From Lachnospiraceae bacterium (GTDB lineage: Bacteria > Bacillota > Clostridia > Lachnospirales > Lachnospiraceae): a DNA stretch of 64,000 nucleotides. The position numbers and the translations under genes were made by a program. Numbering within the stretch: position 1 is the first letter of the stretch; each line of letters starts with the position of its first letter. The notes under the pieces are model-generated. The model did not search any database and was not told the DNA's origin. It saw nothing but the letters and a program-made list of their open reading frames with translations. The stretch is from the NCBI GenBank assembly GCA_021770785.1, contig JAETQH010000004.1:1-64000 (forward strand), read 5' to 3'. Below are positions 1-7,858 of this stretch, in pieces.

Positions 1-150
1 ACGATCTTTGCCGTTAGCTACAGTATAGAAAATGGCAAGAACAATTTCAATACCCTACCGTCTGCACAGTTTCATTTATGGTAGTGCCAAGTGTGCGGGC
101 ATGGGAGTTTAGTAATCATTAGTTACATAAGTAAATTAACTTATAAAATC

Positions 151-209
151 ATAAAAGTCCATGACGTTTCCGGAAAATATTTTTTTCCGGAAACGTCATG
201 GACTTTTAT
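151..209. repeat. Perfect 27-bp inverted repeat (hairpin)
   Basis: The arms at 151-177 and 183-209 are exact reverse complements around a 5-nt loop. The stem begins AAAAGTCC and ends GGACTTTT, so a transcript from either strand could fold it and end in a short T-rich run. It could be a bidirectional terminator for whatever lies to the left, or a regulatory palindrome in front of the peptide gene at 263. A perfect 27-bp stem is unusually long for a simple terminator. Confidence 0.85.
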
Positions 210-239
210 TTGTCTATCTGGTATGCTTATCCGTAAATA
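210..239 (+). promoter_or_regulatory. Candidate promoter of the small peptide gene
   Basis: TTGTCT at 210-215 and TAAATA at 234-239 are separated by 18 nt. They lie 24 nt upstream of the peptide start and overlap the outer edge of the inverted repeat. Both boxes are imperfect, so this is a weak call. Confidence 0.35.
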
Positions 240-262
240 AATTTACAAGAGAGGACATATTT

Positions 263-367
263 ATGCGCAAGAAACTTCAGACGCTTATTATTTTATCATT
301 TATAATATTTCATTCGCTTTCTGTTCCCACTATTTTTTCAACAGACGTTCACGCTATTTCTCCATAG
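263..367 (+). CDS. Small exported peptide, candidate signalling pheromone precursor
   Basis: This is a 34-residue ORF with a GAGAGGA ribosome binding site 8 nt before the ATG. A longer in-frame start at 161 lies inside the hairpin and has no ribosome binding site, so it is rejected. The product has a basic start (MRKK), a hydrophobic core of about 18 residues, then a short polar tail ending HAISP. That layout matches Phr/PapR-type pre-peptides, which are secreted, trimmed to their C-terminal residues and re-imported to bind a TPR regulator. It is convergent with the tandem HTH-TPR regulator, whose stop codon is 23 bp away. The pairing is an inference; it could also be a small membrane peptide or a chance ORF. 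Confidence 0.5.
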   Translation: MRKKLQTLIILSFIIFHSLSVPTIFSTDVHAISP

Positions 368-390
368 GGTTTTGACTCAGAATGGGTTTC

Positions 391-2223
391 TTAAGCATCA
401 TACCACACTTTCTCTTTGTCATAATACTCTTTATAATATTTTTCTATGCTATTATGGTGTCTCTCCATTTCATAAAAATCTGTTAGATAAAATGCCTGTT
501 CCAGTAGCCTTTGGGCTGCTTTTTTCGTGTCATTCAAGTGCCCCAAATCAAATGCGACTTCTCCTATTGCACATGCCAGAAATCTTCCATCATACATTTT
601 CATACACTTATCCTTAAAACTTTCCATATATTGCAGGGAACCCGTATAATCATCCATATCAGAAAGCATACTTGACAGATTATAAATTGTCGCATTCATT
701 CCGTTCCACCAGTACTCTACCCCCACTGCACTTTTTTCTGTCTTTTTTAATACTCGCTCTAAGAGCTTAATCGCTTCCTCCGTTTTTTCCATTTCTCGCA
801 AAACGTTTGCAATATGTGTATGCAGGATAATCTCAATATGCGAAAAATAATAAATTTCCGTCTTTTCTAATCGTTCTTTCGTAACGGATAATTCCAACAG
901 CTCTTTATCTTTACGGCAAATTTCTTCTGCACTTATTTTTCCTGTAAAATAAGCAATCTGATTTTCCATCATTCCCACGTACTGCCTGTTAGTAACACTC
1001 TCCATATTGAGTTTTGATTTTAATTGCCCCACACACTGCTCTGCCTCCTGCCATCTGTTTTGGGCTGCCATCTGCCTATATTGATTGAGCAGCTCTATGG
1101 CTGTATAATCCGTTGTCTCTATATCCCCTCTAAAATATCCCCAACCGATTCCCAACCGCTCTAAAAGTGCCTCACGCTGTTTCGGATGAGGCATCTGCTT
1201 TCCTGTCTCCAAACGGGAATAGGTTTCCGGCGCACAGATACCATCGCTGACCTGCTCCTGTGTCATTCCACTGATATCCCGATAAGAACGCATGTATTCA
1301 TCTAATAAATATACCTGCTTATTGCTGTCGAAAAGTAATTCCGGCTGAAATGCCGTGTCATATCCGGCCGCCTCGTATATTTCCAAAAAAGCCCGATACT
1401 GCTTTTCATAAACTCTGGCTTTCCTCTTATCTTTCTGTGCTAAATCTTTCACATAAAATCGCAATATTTCCAGCAAATGATAAAGCCTATAGCTTTCCTT
1501 CAAAAGTATAATCGCTTCCTCTTCTATAGACAGTCTTTCCCATTCATTCATCTGCTCCACACAGTTATTCAGCAGGGCACAGGCAATTCCCGGAATTAAT
1601 CTTGCAGATTCCCGTTTATCCGTAATCACTTTTCTGACATAAGCAAGCAATGATTTCAGATTCAGATACACCTCATCGGAAGAAAGAAGGTTCATCTGCC
1701 CACCTTTATAAAAATACATGGCAATCAGCCCGATTTCCATTGTACTTAGCTGATACGCATCCAATCTGTTCTCCAAAAAATCCGGCACCGTCTCCTGTGC
1801 TGCTTCCTGCAAAAATTCTACTGATTTTTTCGGATTCTTTTCTATTTTTTCAGCATAAACAGAAGCCACGTACAAATAGAACTGATTTTGAATTTTTTTA
1901 TTACAGCTTCTATCCATTGCCTGTTCACGGTGAAATAGTTCATCTAACGTTTTCCATTCCTGGCTCTGTATCGCCTCAAAAACAAATTCTTTCCATATAT
2001 AATACTCATACTCTTCTGCTGAAAGTATTACTGCGAAGTCATCCGGAGACATCCCCATGCGCTGCATTAAATAATGGAATAATAATCCATCCGGCATTCT
2101 TTCTCCACACTCATATTTAGATAATGTGGCAGGTGAGCAGATGCCTTCGCACAATTTTTTCCGGGATATTTTCTTTTGCTCTCTTATCTGCAGGATCATA
2201 CTGCCTGTTTTTATCTTCCGCAT
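391..2223 (-). CDS. Tandem HTH-TPR transcriptional regulator, RRNPP-like
   Basis: This 610-residue cytoplasmic regulator contains two related modules. The first is an XRE-type helix-turn-helix (about residues 9-60) followed by helical TPR-like sequence to about 300. The second helix-turn-helix (about 304-362) is again followed by TPR-like helices to the end. The two HTHs share a visible core, GICSPATLSKYECGERMP against GICAPETYSRLETGKQMP, which shows an internal duplication. Known RRNPP regulators (PlcR, Rgg, TprA) have one HTH and one peptide-binding TPR domain in about 280-400 residues, so a double copy is unusual. The ATG has an AAAGAGGAAATT leader. The neighbouring 34-residue exported peptide is a candidate ligand. 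The targets are unknown. Confidence 0.75.
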   Translation of the reverse strand: MRKIKTGSMILQIREQKKISRKKLCEGICSPATLSKYECGERMPDGLLFHYLMQRMGMSPDDFAVILSAEEYEYYIWKEFVFEAIQSQEWKTLDELFHREQAMDRSCNKKIQNQFYLYVASVYAEKIEKNPKKSVEFLQEAAQETVPDFLENRLDAYQLSTMEIGLIAMYFYKGGQMNLLSSDEVYLNLKSLLAYVRKVITDKRESARLIPGIACALLNNCVEQMNEWERLSIEEEAIILLKESYRLYHLLEILRFYVKDLAQKDKRKARVYEKQYRAFLEIYEAAGYDTAFQPELLFDSNKQVYLLDEYMRSYRDISGMTQEQVSDGICAPETYSRLETGKQMPHPKQREALLERLGIGWGYFRGDIETTDYTAIELLNQYRQMAAQNRWQEAEQCVGQLKSKLNMESVTNRQYVGMMENQIAYFTGKISAEEICRKDKELLELSVTKERLEKTEIYYFSHIEIILHTHIANVLREMEKTEEAIKLLERVLKKTEKSAVGVEYWWNGMNATIYNLSSMLSDMDDYTGSLQYMESFKDKCMKMYDGRFLACAIGEVAFDLGHLNDTKKAAQRLLEQAFYLTDFYEMERHHNSIEKYYKEYYDKEKVWYDA

Positions 2224-2258
2224 AATTTCCTCTTTATCTTAACCAACTACTTCTTTAA

Positions 2259-2288
2259 ATTATAACAAAAGGACGCTTGATAAATCAA
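2259..2288 (-). promoter_or_regulatory. Promoter of the tandem HTH-TPR regulator
   Basis: On the minus strand TTGATT (2283-2288) and TATAAT (2259-2264) are separated by 18 nt. They lie 36 nt upstream of the regulator start. The -35 box is inside the neighbouring terminator stem, so promoter and terminator share sequence. Confidence 0.6.
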
Positions 2289-2299
2289 GCGTCCTTTTT
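2267..2299. terminator. Bidirectional-looking intrinsic terminator
   Basis: A 15-bp stem (AAAAGGACGCTTGAT and its complement) closes a 2-nt gap in sequence, with T-runs on both sides. It lies downstream of the GH3-GtrA operon on the minus strand and should end that transcript before the regulator gene. Confidence 0.8.
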
Positions 2300-2376
2300 C
2301 ATTCCCTCTATTTCTGCCCTTTTCTCTTCCGCCTCAGTTCCCTCTTTGCTGCCCGCTGCAAATTCATTGATAGGAA

Positions 2377-2946
2377 CTACGCCTTTTTGCTTTCTCCTTC
2401 CGGAAAAATAATTTTATTCACAAAAAAGAATACCACCATAGAGATACCGCCGTTTAATAATGTCGTTCCGATGTTATATAACCATCCCGGCACCAACAGC
2501 CCTGCAACTGCAACCCAGATACAGTTAATCGAATTGACAATACAGGTAACAATACAAAATGCAATCAGATACCACATTCCCTGATACCAGATGTTTCCCT
2601 TGCTGCGGAAAACAAAGCTTCTCTGGATTGGAAAATTGATACATTCTCCCACAAACATGGCAATCATGTATGCACAGAAATAAGGTAGTCCGCCGTGTGC
2701 CGCATCATAACCGATAATATTCCATTTAAAAGTCTCGCCAAACAACGTAATATCGATACCCGGGAAACCGAAATCAATCTTTGGCAATCCTGCAAAAACT
2801 GCCGGCAGAAACAATAATAACAAATACTTAAATACGGTAATCAGGTTACTTACGATTACAAACAAACCTCCCTCCCGAATCCACTTGGACGCACTTGGAT
2901 GCCTGTCTGCAAAACCGCCCCACAAATCTTTCACGCTTTCTAACAT
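2377..2946 (-). CDS. GtrA-like multispanning membrane protein
   Basis: The product has 189 residues and four hydrophobic segments. A basic motif, NFPIQRSFVFRSKG, lies at the end of the second segment and is characteristic of the GtrA/DPMS-like family. That family is thought to help move polyprenyl-linked sugars across the membrane or to assist membrane glycosyltransferases. I chose the ATG at 2946, preceded by AAGGGAGAAAG; an upstream in-frame ATG at 3027 has no ribosome binding site and would overlap the GH3 gene. It lies 67 bp downstream of the GH3 beta-glucosidase and is probably cotranscribed with it. The substrate cannot be read from sequence. Confidence 0.7.
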   Translation of the reverse strand: MLESVKDLWGGFADRHPSASKWIREGGLFVIVSNLITVFKYLLLLFLPAVFAGLPKIDFGFPGIDITLFGETFKWNIIGYDAAHGGLPYFCAYMIAMFVGECINFPIQRSFVFRSKGNIWYQGMWYLIAFCIVTCIVNSINCIWVAVAGLLVPGWLYNIGTTLLNGGISMVVFFFVNKIIFPEGESKKA

Positions 2947-3013
2947 ACTTTCTCCCTTCCTTTCTAAATATGATTGTGGTAAATCATTCTTTCTTATGAA
3001 AATACCGTACCGG

Positions 3014-5407
3014 TTATCTCTTAACACATGCCTTAATGAGATGACCTGTTCCCTTAATCCGATGTCCGTTTGCCATTTCCGTCAACGCCCGTGCCATATC
3101 CATGGTGACAAAACCTCCTGTCATCTTGGCATAACCCCGGATTGGCATATTATAGTTAAAGAGTACATTCAGGCTTGGTTTTCCTCTCCACTGGCTGATT
3201 TTTAAAAGCAGAGTCAACACGCCCCAGAAAATCCAGCCTAAAATTCCTTTTCCATGGTTTAACTGGCATACCGCATCATTCATATGGATTTCTTTCCCCC
3301 AGCTTCCATCCGGAATTTCCTTTCCATAAAGCGCCTGATACTCTGTATCTTTGATTTCTTTCACTGCACCGGTAAAATAATGGGGTAATTCAGCTTCCTT
3401 GTAACCGCCTTCCTCCACGGTTCCTGCTACCGCTAAATCGCCCGAGAGACGGATATCCTCTGCATTGGATCCAATCATCACATGATAGGTTCCCGTTTCG
3501 ATTTCCCATGTATTTGTTCTGGTATCAAAAAAACGGAACGTCTTATCGTCAAAGGCAATGGTAACCTCCTGCTGTTCTCCCGCCTTTAACCACACTTTTT
3601 GAAACCCTTTTAATTCCCTCACCGGACGAAACACCGTTTTGGATTCCCTGCCTACATAAAGCTGCACCACCTCTGCGCCATCACAGCTTCCTGTATTTTT
3701 TACGGTAAAGGTCACCTTATCCGGTTCTACTTTTAAATTATCATAAGAAAAAGCAGTGTAACTTAAACCATAGCCAAAGGGAAAACGTACTGCCGCCTTT
3801 ACCGTGGTGTAATAACGGTAGCCCACATACAGGCTCTCACGGTATTCACTGCTGCGTTCTTTGCTTGGATAATAAGCATATGCTGGAGTATCTTCATAAT
3901 GATAGGGATAGGTCTCGTTCAGTTTTCCGGAGGGACAGCATTTTCCGGTAAGGACATTTAACATCGCCGAAGCTCCTGCCTGACCGCCCAGATACCCATG
4001 AACAATGCCTTTCACATGATCAAACCAGGGCATTTCCACAGCGGAGCCTGCGGAGAGAACCACGATAATATTGCCGTTAACGCAACTGATGGCATCAATC
4101 AGTTCATTTTGAGCCTGAGGCATCTGCATATGGGTACGGTCTAGGCCTTCTGACTCGCTGATTTCGTCCAACCCTGCAAAAATGAGCACTACTTCCGCAT
4201 TTTTTGTCGCTTGCTGCGCCTCTTCTATCAGTTTCCTTTTAGGTTTCCGGTTTCTCACATACCCCTGAGAATAGGAAACCATTTCTAAGCCGCTCTCTCT
4301 TATGATATCAAGAATTGCTTCCGGAGCTTTTGCCGGATTTACAAGGGAAGATCCCGCTCCCTGATATCGGGGCGTTTTTGCAAAATCACCGATGACCGCC
4401 ACTTTCGTCCCCTTCTTCAACGGCAGAATATTTTTCTCGTTTTTTAACAGAACAATACTTTCCTCTGCTGCTTTTCTTGCCAGTTCGTGATGCTTTTCTA
4501 TCTCAAATGTTGTTCCCTTTCCCTCTGCCGTTGCCTGATGGGTGGCAAAAATTACCTTTAACAGTTCGTCTAACCGCTGGTCTAAGATTTCTTCCTTTAA
4601 AGTTCCCTCCTCTACTGCCCGGACAATATCACGCATACCGGATTTTCCGGTGCCCGGCATTTCCAGATGGCTGCCCGCTTCCACTCCGAGAGCATGGTCG
4701 TTGCTGCCGCCCCAGTCGGAAACCACAAATCCGTCAAATCCCCATTCCTTCACCAGTATATCCTGCAACAGATGCTTATTCTCGTTAGCATAGACACCAT
4801 TGATTTCGTTGTACGAAGTCATAATGGATTTGGATTTTCCCTCTTTGACGGCAATCTCAAATCCGGTCGTATAAAGTTCCCGGAAGGTACGCTCGTCCAC
4901 CACAGAGTTGCTTGCCATACGGCGGAGTTCCTGACTGTTTGCCGCAAAATGTTTCGGGCAGGCAGAAATGCCCTTACTCTGAATGCCCCGCACATAAGCC
5001 GCTGCCATCTTTCCCGCATGATAAGGGTCTTCGGAAAAGTATTCAAAATTTCTTCCGCAGAGCGGGCTTCTCTTAATATTTAATCCCGGTCCTAAGATGA
5101 CATTCACATCCATGGTAACCGCTTCTTCTGCCAATGCTGCTCCTATTTCTTCCCCCAGCTTCTCATCCCAACTGTTGGCAATGGATGCCGCCGTAGGAAA
5201 ACAGGTTGCCGGCAGACTGGCATTTAACCCTAAATGGTCACCTGCTCCCGCCTGCCGCCGCAGCCCGTGAGGTCCGTCAGACATTACCATGGAGGGAATC
5301 CCATATTTCTCATAATCCACCGTCTCCCATGTGTTTTTGCCGGACATCATATACGCTTTTTCTTCCAGCGTCATTTTATGAATGATTTCCCCATACTTTA
5401 AATCCAT
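3014..5407 (-). CDS. Glycoside hydrolase family 3 beta-glucosidase
   Basis: This 797-residue GH3 enzyme removes terminal beta-linked sugars, most likely glucose, from oligosaccharides. The order is the usual one: TIM-barrel domain with the nucleophile aspartate in VVSDWGG (about residue 230), an alpha/beta C domain (KHFAANSQE and GLDRTHMQMP regions), then a fibronectin-III-like domain. No signal peptide is visible, so it is probably cytoplasmic. A hydrophobic stretch near the C terminus (GWIFWGVLTLLLKISQW) is unusual for the family and may tether it to the membrane. I chose the ATG at 5407 because GGAGGAGAGCAGGA precedes it. It is followed by the GtrA-like gene. Confidence 0.9.
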   Translation of the reverse strand: MDLKYGEIIHKMTLEEKAYMMSGKNTWETVDYEKYGIPSMVMSDGPHGLRRQAGAGDHLGLNASLPATCFPTAASIANSWDEKLGEEIGAALAEEAVTMDVNVILGPGLNIKRSPLCGRNFEYFSEDPYHAGKMAAAYVRGIQSKGISACPKHFAANSQELRRMASNSVVDERTFRELYTTGFEIAVKEGKSKSIMTSYNEINGVYANENKHLLQDILVKEWGFDGFVVSDWGGSNDHALGVEAGSHLEMPGTGKSGMRDIVRAVEEGTLKEEILDQRLDELLKVIFATHQATAEGKGTTFEIEKHHELARKAAEESIVLLKNEKNILPLKKGTKVAVIGDFAKTPRYQGAGSSLVNPAKAPEAILDIIRESGLEMVSYSQGYVRNRKPKRKLIEEAQQATKNAEVVLIFAGLDEISESEGLDRTHMQMPQAQNELIDAISCVNGNIIVVLSAGSAVEMPWFDHVKGIVHGYLGGQAGASAMLNVLTGKCCPSGKLNETYPYHYEDTPAYAYYPSKERSSEYRESLYVGYRYYTTVKAAVRFPFGYGLSYTAFSYDNLKVEPDKVTFTVKNTGSCDGAEVVQLYVGRESKTVFRPVRELKGFQKVWLKAGEQQEVTIAFDDKTFRFFDTRTNTWEIETGTYHVMIGSNAEDIRLSGDLAVAGTVEEGGYKEAELPHYFTGAVKEIKDTEYQALYGKEIPDGSWGKEIHMNDAVCQLNHGKGILGWIFWGVLTLLLKISQWRGKPSLNVLFNYNMPIRGYAKMTGGFVTMDMARALTEMANGHRIKGTGHLIKACVKR

Positions 5408-5554
5408 TCCTGCTCTCCTCCTGTCTTCTAAGGTTTTTCGTTTTCTCCGGCAGCCTCGGATTTTTGCTGCCTGCTTATAAAAATAGAAAAGCCATATTTT
5501 TATACCTTCTTGTTTTTTATAGCATAACAAATTTTTTCAGATAAATCGTCATTT

Positions 5555-5587
5555 GGCACAAATGGTTAGTTTTCTGCACAAACTGCA
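5555..5587. promoter_or_regulatory. GCACAAA repeat motif upstream of the first GH3 gene
   Basis: Two copies of GCACAAA occur here (TTTGGCACAAATG and TCTGCACAAACTG), 18 bp apart. The same motif appears twice upstream of the second GH3 gene. It is a candidate binding site for a shared regulator; no experiment or database supports this. Confidence 0.3.
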
Positions 5588-5620
5588 GCTAAAGAATCTG
5601 ACTTTTTGACGTCTTTTCAC

Positions 5621-5666
5621 AAAAAAAGAAACGAAATTTTATGCAGATTACACAAGTTCCGTTTCT
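5621..5666 (-). terminator. Terminator after the histidine kinase gene
   Basis: On the minus strand AGAAACG and CGTTTCT form a stem with a long loop, and seven T residues follow. It begins directly at the kinase stop codon, so it is probably the end of the two-component operon. Confidence 0.6.
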
Positions 5667-6998
5667 CTATCCATTTGATACTTTCTGCCCTTCCTGCATG
5701 GGAATGAGCACTTGCAGCTCAAACCAGCTATCCCTGGTGCTGATGCTTAAGGCTCCCTCATACTTATTTGCAGTATAGCGAATGCTCTTAATCCCATAAC
5801 CGTGAAAGGCTTTATTTTTCTTGGTAGTAGCTAATGCCCCTTCCTTGTACCTGAGATTTCCCTCGAAATAATTTTCCACCCGAATCATCAGAAAGTTTTT
5901 CTGCCGGGACACGGTAACATGAATCAGGCGTTTTTCTTTGTCTGCAATCTTTTTCTCACATTCAATCGCATTATCCAGGGCGTTTCCGAAAATACTACAG
6001 ATATCTGCTGTCTCCATAAAATTTACCAGTGTGCCGTCTGCTACGCACGTAAATGTGATATCGTTCTTGGCGCAGACCAGTCCCTTGCTGGTGAGAACCG
6101 TATCAAGCACCTTATTTCCGGTCTTATTCTGCACCTCATAAAGGCGGATTTCCTCTTCCATCTTATTGAGAAAGGCATTTCGCTTCTGAGGGTCTTCCTC
6201 GCTGCGAAGCACCTCTATCTGGTGTTTCAAATCATGATATTTATAATTAATCAAATCAATGCTTTCTTTCGACTGCATATACTGTAAATACTGATTTTGC
6301 AGCACATTCTGCATTGCCTCAAGTTCTCTCCGCATACGGATATCACTACACTGTATCAGGTGAGCATAGAGCATCGCAATGCCCCCTAAATCCACCAGCG
6401 TACGGATATTAGCAATTTCAAAGGAATACTGTCCGCTGAACGGTGTATTTCTAGTGAGAAAACTCAAGTTGCTAATGGCAAACACCGCGGCACCAATCGT
6501 CAGTGCAGAAAAGTATTCCCGATAATTGATACCTAAGCGGCCATCCCCTGCCAGATGTGAATGCAAAATCTTCCACATCATCCCATTCACCAAGCCCAAC
6601 ACTATAAAAAGTATCCCCCATTTTAATGCCACAGGCATATGTTCTCCGCCGGGATAAAAAAAACAGACAATCTGCCATTCTAAAGAAGCGGAAAATTCGG
6701 CTGTGACAAATGCCAGAATTCCCAAATAGGCAGCATCAAGCCAATATACCTCACAGCAGCCATATATGTAACCAATCATCAGCGCTATGGCAATTATCAT
6801 ACATGGAAGCCAGAAATAAATCTTCACACTGCCCGTTACTTCCATAAAAATTATCTGTATGAAAAGCGCTGCTGCAGATATCACTGCCGTTTTCCATTTT
6901 GGGGCACGCTTCTTTAACAGAAGAACAAACACAAAGCACGCCGCCCATTCTGCGAGAGCAGTATAGATTCTCGGAATATCCGGTACCATATTTTCCAT
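5667..6998 (-). CDS. AgrC/GHKL-type sensor histidine kinase
   Basis: The product has 443 residues. About six membrane segments fill residues 10-215 and form the sensor part. A coiled region follows, with the phospho-acceptor motif KYHDLKHQIE (about residue 250). The GHKL ATPase domain carries the N box FGNALDNAIE and the G box HGYGIKS. This is the AgrC/ComD-like architecture usually paired with a LytTR response regulator. That partner is encoded immediately upstream and overlaps by one base (TAATG), so the two are translationally coupled. No AgrB or AgrD gene is nearby, so the signal is unknown. The pair sits between two GH3 genes, suggesting a link to glycan sensing, but this is only context. 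Confidence 0.88.
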   Translation of the reverse strand: MENMVPDIPRIYTALAEWAACFVFVLLLKKRAPKWKTAVISAAALFIQIIFMEVTGSVKIYFWLPCMIIAIALMIGYIYGCCEVYWLDAAYLGILAFVTAEFSASLEWQIVCFFYPGGEHMPVALKWGILFIVLGLVNGMMWKILHSHLAGDGRLGINYREYFSALTIGAAVFAISNLSFLTRNTPFSGQYSFEIANIRTLVDLGGIAMLYAHLIQCSDIRMRRELEAMQNVLQNQYLQYMQSKESIDLINYKYHDLKHQIEVLRSEEDPQKRNAFLNKMEEEIRLYEVQNKTGNKVLDTVLTSKGLVCAKNDITFTCVADGTLVNFMETADICSIFGNALDNAIECEKKIADKEKRLIHVTVSRQKNFLMIRVENYFEGNLRYKEGALATTKKNKAFHGYGIKSIRYTANKYEGALSISTRDSWFELQVLIPMQEGQKVSNG

Positions 6999-7708
6999 TA
7001 TTTTACCACCTCACCCCAGTATTTCGTCAGTGCCTCCATAAATTCCTTTTTCCTGGAGCGGCTGAGAAGAACCTGTTCCCCTTTTACAATGGCACATCCG
7101 TCCTGTACGCCCTCCACATGGGCAAAATTAATCAGGTATCCCTTATTTCCCCGGAAGAAATTCATGCCGGAAAGCTTTTCTTCCATATCCTTGATGGATC
7201 CCGGCGATTCGTAATCACCGGAGGCGGTATGGATAATCAGATTATGTCCCTGACTTTCTATATAATAAATATTTGCCACATCTACCCGGATAGCGCCGCC
7301 CCGGATATTCAGGAAAATGATTTTCTGTTCCCGTCTTTTCATCCTGCCTATGGCACGGTTCAGCCGCTGGGAAAATGCAAAGTAAGACACCGGCTTTAAT
7401 ACATAGTCCAATGCGTCCACCGCATAGCCCCGGATAGCATACTGGGACATATTGGTAATAAAAATAATGACTACTTCCGTATCTACTTTGCGGATTTCCT
7501 CCGCTGCCGACATGCCGTCCATAAATTTCATCTGGATATCCATAAGAATGATATCAAACTGCGCCTTATATTTATTAACAATGCCGTCTCCATCGGAAAA
7601 TACTGTAATGTCAAAGGTTTCCCCCTGCTCCTTTTCGTATTGCTTTAGAAATCCGGCGAGTTGTTCCACATAGCTTGTCTCGTCCTCCACAATAGCGATT
7701 TTTATCAT
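6998..7708 (-). CDS. LytTR-family response regulator
   Basis: The product has 236 residues. The receiver domain (about 1-120) has the acidic pair VEDE, the phospho-acceptor aspartate in IILMDIQM and the conserved lysine in DYVLKPV. A LytTR DNA-binding domain fills about 135-235, with the typical YYIESQGHNLIIHT and FFRGNKGYLIN segments. It is the partner of the downstream AgrC-type kinase. LytTR regulators bind paired direct repeats; I could not assign such repeats confidently here. The ATG is preceded by GATGGGGGAAAAC. Confidence 0.9.
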   Translation of the reverse strand: MIKIAIVEDETSYVEQLAGFLKQYEKEQGETFDITVFSDGDGIVNKYKAQFDIILMDIQMKFMDGMSAAEEIRKVDTEVVIIFITNMSQYAIRGYAVDALDYVLKPVSYFAFSQRLNRAIGRMKRREQKIIFLNIRGGAIRVDVANIYYIESQGHNLIIHTASGDYESPGSIKDMEEKLSGMNFFRGNKGYLINFAHVEGVQDGCAIVKGEQVLLSRSRKKEFMEALTKYWGEVVK

Positions 7709-7741
7709 ATGTTTTCCCCCATCTTATTACTGCTTTTTTCT

Positions 7742-7770
7742 ATTATAAACCAAAAAAAATGCCGGGTAAA
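7742..7770 (-). promoter_or_regulatory. Promoter of the two-component operon
   Basis: On the minus strand TTTACC (7765-7770) and TATAAT (7742-7747) are separated by 17 nt, about 34 nt before the response regulator start. Confidence 0.6.
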
Positions 7771-7816
7771 CAAAACATTTATTTCCACCTTCATCTGTGC
7801 AGCCGTTTCTAACGAT

Positions 7817-7857
7817 ACAGCTTGGGCGGAGTTTACACTCCGCCCAAACCATGCTGT
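7817..7857 (-). terminator. Stable hairpin downstream of the second GH3 gene
   Basis: TTGGGCGGAGT and ACTCCGCCCAA form an 11-bp stem, extended by ACAGC/GCTGT after a bulge. It lies just after the GH3 stop codon on the minus strand. It lacks a clear T-run, so it may be an mRNA 3'-end stabilizer rather than a classical terminator. Confidence 0.55.
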
Positions 7858-7858
7858 T

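Noticed and set aside
1-84. Open plus-strand frame of 27 codons ending TAG, possibly the end of a gene to the left
   Set aside because: Too short to judge and no recognisable motif; it could be chance, and the minus strand also has short frames here.
161-262. Upstream in-frame start extending the small peptide to 68 residues
   Set aside because: The ATG at 161 lies in the left arm of the hairpin, has no ribosome binding site, and would put a basic stretch before the export signal.
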